Part shown: positions 60,026 to 64,000 of the stretch, one piece after another | Numbering within the stretch: position 1 is the first letter of the stretch | Layout of the letters: every line of letters starts with the position of its first letter | Source: Branchiostoma lanceolatum | Taxonomy: Eukaryota; Chordata; Leptocardii; Amphioxiformes; Branchiostomatidae | Direction of reading: 5' to 3' | Assembly (NCBI RefSeq): GCF_035083965.1 | Contig: NC_089724.1 | Location: 10,906,910 to 10,970,909, forward strand | DNA length: 64,000 nt | Notes under the pieces: generated by a model | What the model saw: the letters and a program-made list of their open reading frames with translations, nothing else | What the model was told of the DNA's origin: nothing | Databases searched by the model: none | Made by a program: the position numbers and the translations under genes

Positions 60026-60205
60026 AACATATTAAAAATTATTCACCTCCAGTGTGGTTTAATATAGTCATCATTACTAGTATACTCATACGGATGCCTT
60101 CAGTCCACCATTTTTCTCTCGGCTTATTCTTTCTGCAAACAAATAAGATAAACACACACACACACACACACATACATACACACGCACACATAACGGCATC
60201 GAAAG

Positions 60206-60232
60206 GATAACCTTCTTGGCGAAGGTAATAAA
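60206..60232 (-). repeat. Hairpin cap with CA/TG tract
   Basis: On the minus strand 'ttaccttcgccaagaaggtt' forms a hairpin and is followed by a TG-rich tract (60153-60190). It closely resembles the cap of the 1,168-bp repeat in position and sequence ('ttaccttcgcc'). Confidence 0.5.
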
Positions 60233-61539
60233 AAAAAGAATGATATATACAGCCAGGCTCGCAAGTTGCACTCCTGGTAAGGTTGAACATGTGAGAATTA
60301 TGGGTTTAACATAATCTTGCTTTTAGTCGACGACGACGTGCCTTATCAAATTAGAAAACGCCCTTTAAGCACGTCCGATGTTGTAAGGTGGTTGTTCGGT
60401 CAATCAGCAGACACCAAACACTGACCACAGAACCGTAGCTAGATCACCACAGTTCATATCAAGGACACAAGAGCACAATGGACACAAATCAACGGTGTCC
60501 TCCGTACTTTTGGGTCCTTGGTATGACCAACAGAGACAGCAAGGACACAAAAGCACAAAGTACACAAGGGCACAAAAAAGACATTAAGAAGAAGAAAAAG
60601 AAAAAGAGACAAGATTGGCAACAAAAAAAGATGTTACCATGGCGACGGTAGTCTCTGTTAATGTTTTCGTTTTTCAGTCCGCATGCAAATAAGGACCTCG
60701 CATAAATCATATCAATTGATCACCTTCTCTACCCAAATAACACAAGTTGTCCAATGTATGAAAGTCTTGTTTTCACAAAAAAAGATATCGTGCCATCATG
60801 TGTTAGAGAGTCCTATAATGGTATGCAGCTTCGTCATTAATTATACAAATCAGATATGGATTTGCATAATTAGCATATGATTATGTAAATCTACACACCA
60901 AAAATTATGACGATCCGTCAGCTCCTTCTTACGTTATTCTCTTTCAAAATTTGAGACAAAATTAGCTCCTGTAGTTCCAAAAAATGCCGCTAGTGGGTCC
61001 AAATCTACAGGACCTAGTTTCCCAACAAAGAGCTATCCACCACTAAAAATCATGACCATAGCATGTTCAGAACACGAGATTTGAAAAGCAAAAGTTCCCC
61101 TGCAGTACCATAGAAAGTTGCTAGGGGGCCCAAATTCCAATCATGTCAAGGTCTCACACAGACCTACCCACCTACAAAATATGAAGGCAATACATCCATG
61201 GCCAGGCATTCTTGAGTTATCGTTCCGTGGACTTTCACATTCCTGTGCAATTCCTAGAATTCTTGAAAACTGCACACAAAATATATACCAATTTGGCTCG
61301 CCCCTGAGGCGTCGCCAAAAAGGGTACTTCATGAAGAGGGATGTCGACATTTACCTGAATTTTCTTTTGGCAGTGTGCCTAACCAAAGTACCAATTTAAC
61401 ATGAAAGTTTATACAACACATTTAAAGATACTTGACGCCCGGGGCGCTCTGTGTCCGGAATTTGATGATAGTTATCTTGTCGTCACACTTGTTCGTATAT
61501 TCGAATTCAAGACCGTATGAGCTGCGTATTAGCATTTTT

Positions 61540-61563
61540 ATCTCCATGAAAAATGGAGATAAA

Positions 61564-61609
<46 letters not shown>

Positions 61610-61910
61610 TGTCTGTCTGTCTGTCTGTCTGTGTTTGTGTCTCAAATGCATGTAACATATGTAGTTTATGGTAAGTGGAACATCAACATATACAAATTAT
61701 GCAAATCAATTCCTAATTTGTATAGTTAATGCAAAAGCACCATAATTCATCTAAGTGGTAAATGACTTGACTGTCAATATTACGACATGTGTAAGTTCGT
61801 TAAAGGTGTTCATGAACAAGCATGTATTATGTAAATGTGTTAGTCATTGGCATAAATAGAATAGTTCATGGAGATATGGGGTCTCCGAACTCTTGTTTGA
61901 TTAGTTACAA
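61540..61910 (+). repeat. Hairpin-capped repeat with GT microsatellite
   Basis: It begins with the perfect hairpin 'atctccatgaaaaatggagat', then (GT)n and (CTGT)n to about 61632. An AT-rich body follows whose end (61768-61900) matches 228-360 in this window. The same cap recurs at 63793. Confidence 0.7.
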
Positions 61911-62899
61911 TTTGCCAGGAAAGGTTGTTTTCTACTTTGACCCCTTCAAAGGATTTGCAAGAAACGCAGGTTTTGCCTAAAATAAGAATGATAAGTACTG
62001 CAGCTGCGTATACAAGAAAATACGCATATACAATACAAACGTAATGCATTTACATTCAAGTCTTTATTTGCTTCTTTCAGCATAGGGTGACCGGACATAT
62101 CCGCGATTTAAAGCATATGTGAAACTTTCAGTAGAGAGATTTCAGCGGAACTAAATGAATCCAAAAAATCGGTTACAGTGTTAATAACGGTTATATCTAA
62201 ATCATGCGATATCAAAGAACACATCAATAAATCACATAAGAATATGTTTCATAGTTCTACAAACAAAATGTTGAGTCTCATGTTTCGCCTTCTTTCTGAT
62301 AATTGTTGATACACTATGCACCTCAGGCGAGCACAAACTTATTGCGCATTTCATTTCAGATCTGCAATGCTACACTTATATACCGCTAGCAACGCTGTAG
62401 TTGACAAACTTATGCCTATGCCAGGGACGTTCTCGGCGGCTGTCCGTGATCACGTGGAGAACACGTGATAGTCACCCCGACTTCCCTGCAGAAATACACA
62501 AGTACGACAAAAATACCATGAGTAATGTACTCCACTGCTCAAACTTTCAAATCTTTTAGAAATTTAGGTAATTTTATCTTCTGAACGCACGTGCAACGTA
62601 ACAATCACTGAAATAGATGCAGCAATAAAGACTGGTAAAATGTATCAGGTGCACACACCAAGTACATTTGTGTATACCAGACACTTGATCATTGGAAAAG
62701 AACATATTTGGCTTCATAAGTCGGGAAATCCTTTATATGGCATGAATGTAATGTCAATGTCTCCATGTTTATTTGGGGATGATTGTTCAGACAAGAATGA
62801 TATAGCCAAGACAGATGCACCTTGTGTAGACAACACACAAGAACGCACACAACTACCACGTCATAGGAAATTGTGTACTTTTTTGTACCTTTCTGTTAA

Positions 62900-63057
62900 T
62901 CATTTCTCTGCTGGTCCCAGGTTATTGTCCACAATCCGTTTGGCCTCTTGGCGGCCTCCATCCTCGGCCTGGCGGTTGGCCAGCCACTCCCTCACGCTCC
63001 TACGGCCTGCATGGGTTGAATCAAAATGTCACCAATAAACAACTTTTACAATAAAAC

Positions 63058-63138
<81 letters not shown>

Positions 63139-63206
63139 TCACTCACTCACACATACACTCACACACACACACAACACACACACACACTCACACATACACT
63201 CACACA

Positions 63207-63239
<33 letters not shown>

Positions 63240-63429
63240 TACATACATACATACACATGTATATATACATACATACAGAAACATAAATCATCAAAGCAAT
63301 AAAAACAGAAAAGCCATGCTGACGTTCACCGCCGCCATCACTGGAAGCACCGCCGCAGCTCTCCGTTGCCATCATCTCGGAAGAGATGACCAGAACAACA
63401 AGAAGCAACACCAGGATAGGTTTCGTCAT
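62900..63429 (-). CDS. Small secreted protein of unknown family, 68 residues
   Basis: Two exons: 63429-63330 and 63006-62900 (stop TGA). Donor gtgaac, acceptor 'cccatgcag', phase 1 to 1, total 207 bp. The N-terminus MTKPILVLLLVVLVISSEMM is a strong signal peptide. The remainder is hydrophilic, with a Gly/Ser-rich linker, an RRSVREWLANRQAEDGG segment and a basic EAKR pair near the C-terminus; the mature part has a single Cys. Dibasic or monobasic sites would allow processing, so a peptide precursor is possible but unproven. The intron holds a large CA microsatellite. It could also be an alternative first part of a larger gene, but the stop codon argues against that. Confidence 0.65.
63058..63235. 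repeat. (CA)n microsatellite
   Basis: About 180 bp of CA repeats with ACTC and ACAT interruptions, inside the intron of the small secreted protein gene. Open frames across it (His/Thr or Cys/Val strings) are artefacts. Confidence 0.95.
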
Positions 63430-64000
63430 GGTTGGCAGAAAATCAGACGACGCTAACGTTGACGTTCCTGGATGTAAAGAAGTTCATCTTTGTTATTGCA
63501 TCATTCCATAACTTAATTTTACATTTAGCGATAGAGAAAATTACTGAAATTCGTGAAGACGATTACTTCACCACCCATAGTGAAATATCGTATAATCATA
63601 AGATATACAGTAGTGGTTAAGATCCCTGAAGATTACTTCACTGGAACGTAAATCTAAGCTTTACTGGTATCACAGAGTATGTACACTATAAGCAGGTTGA
63701 AAAGTTGTGGAGAAAACTGAGGAACATCCCAAGATCAATTGTAACTATACCTCGAACTGTACATGTACTAACGTGGTAATGGTTTCTTTTATATCTCCAT
63801 GAAAAATGGAGATATTTTTTTGGCGTGTCTGTGTGTCTGCGTGTGTGTCTGTCTGTGTGTGTGTGTTTCCGGACTATCGTAGCCAGCGTAACTCAAGAAC
63901 CTCAAGAACCTCTGGATGGATTACGATGATATTTGGTATGTGGGCGGGTATTGTGAAGCCGAAATTCAAGGTCGATTGTAAGTCATTTGCATAAATAGAA
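63430..64000. other. Right edge: upstream of the small gene, and a hairpin-capped repeat
   Basis: An acceptor-like 'tttacatccag' on the minus strand at about 63465-63475 suggests a 5' untranslated intron for the small gene. From 63793 the hairpin 'atctccatgaaaaatggagat' and a TGTC/TG tract start another copy of the 61540 repeat, which runs off the window. Confidence 0.5.

Larger units (their letters stand above)
59315..62899. other. Repeat-rich spacer above the astacin-like gene
   Basis: This should contain the missing signal-peptide exon, which I could not pick out. Recognised parts are a likely retroelement fragment (59812-60025, minus) with an (AAATA)n-type tail; hairpin caps near 60206 and 61293 (minus) and 61540 (plus); CA or GT microsatellites at 60153-60190 and 61566-61632; and a diverged relative of the 1,168-bp repeat at 60830-61325 (minus). 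Confidence 0.45.

Noticed and set aside
62380..62480. Extra 3' exon of the small secreted gene (acceptor 'tatttctgcag' on the minus strand near 62488)
   Set aside because: The upstream exon already ends in an in-frame stop and no donor precedes it. The open stretch after the acceptor is very short.
61432..63286. Cys/Val- or His/Thr-rich frames around 61.5 kb and 63.1 kb
   Set aside because: They are translations of GT and CA microsatellites.

Overview
The window is animal nuclear DNA: long repeat-rich introns, GT-AG splice sites, vertebrate-like secretory and neuronal gene families, and several transposon families. The gene set (ERGIC2 cargo-receptor paralogs, an intracellular globin, a rho-like GABA-A/glycine-type chloride channel, and astacins with ShK, hevein-like and Trp-rich modules) suggests a marine invertebrate deuterostome, most likely a cephalochordate such as amphioxus. 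The organism is inferred from gene content and was not tested. All gene models were built by hand from splice sites and reading-frame continuity; every exon chain listed closes in frame.

Layout. 1-5.9 kb: repeats only, including a 5'-truncated CR1/L2-like LINE on the minus strand (about 1482-2935), a minisatellite and small inverted-repeat elements. 5.98-13.75 kb (+): the last ten exons of an ERGIC2 gene (copy A); its first exons lie beyond the window or are missing. One intron carries a complete non-autonomous hAT element with an 8-bp target duplication. 14.96-20.76 kb (-): a complete 14-exon ERGIC2 paralog (copy B), tail to tail with A. Two of its splice junctions lie inside tandem duplications. 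22.97-25.35 kb (-): a globin with four coding exons, a non-coding first exon and a TATA box. 25.4-36.0 kb: mostly non-coding and repeat-rich, with two identical 1,168-bp copies of one repeat. 36.09-46.16 kb (+): a Cys-loop chloride-channel subunit with three tandem, same-length, same-phase versions of the exon encoding M1 and the start of M2. 48.09-54.94 kb (+): a secreted astacin with an intact active site, followed by a hevein-like domain and two Trp-rich modules. 55.23-59.31 kb (-): a second astacin-like gene, tail to tail with the first. Its protease domain is split by three ShK-domain exons and its catalytic residues are mostly gone. 62.90-63.43 kb (-): a two-exon gene for a 68-residue secreted protein of unknown family.

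The genes do not form an operon or one pathway. Three features stand out: the triplicated, probably mutually exclusive M1-M2 exon; the ShK modules placed inside a degenerate astacin domain, next to an intact convergent paralog; and an ERGIC2 paralog whose splice sites have been multiplied by tandem repeats. The rest is repeat landscape, including several families that begin with a short perfect or near-perfect hairpin.
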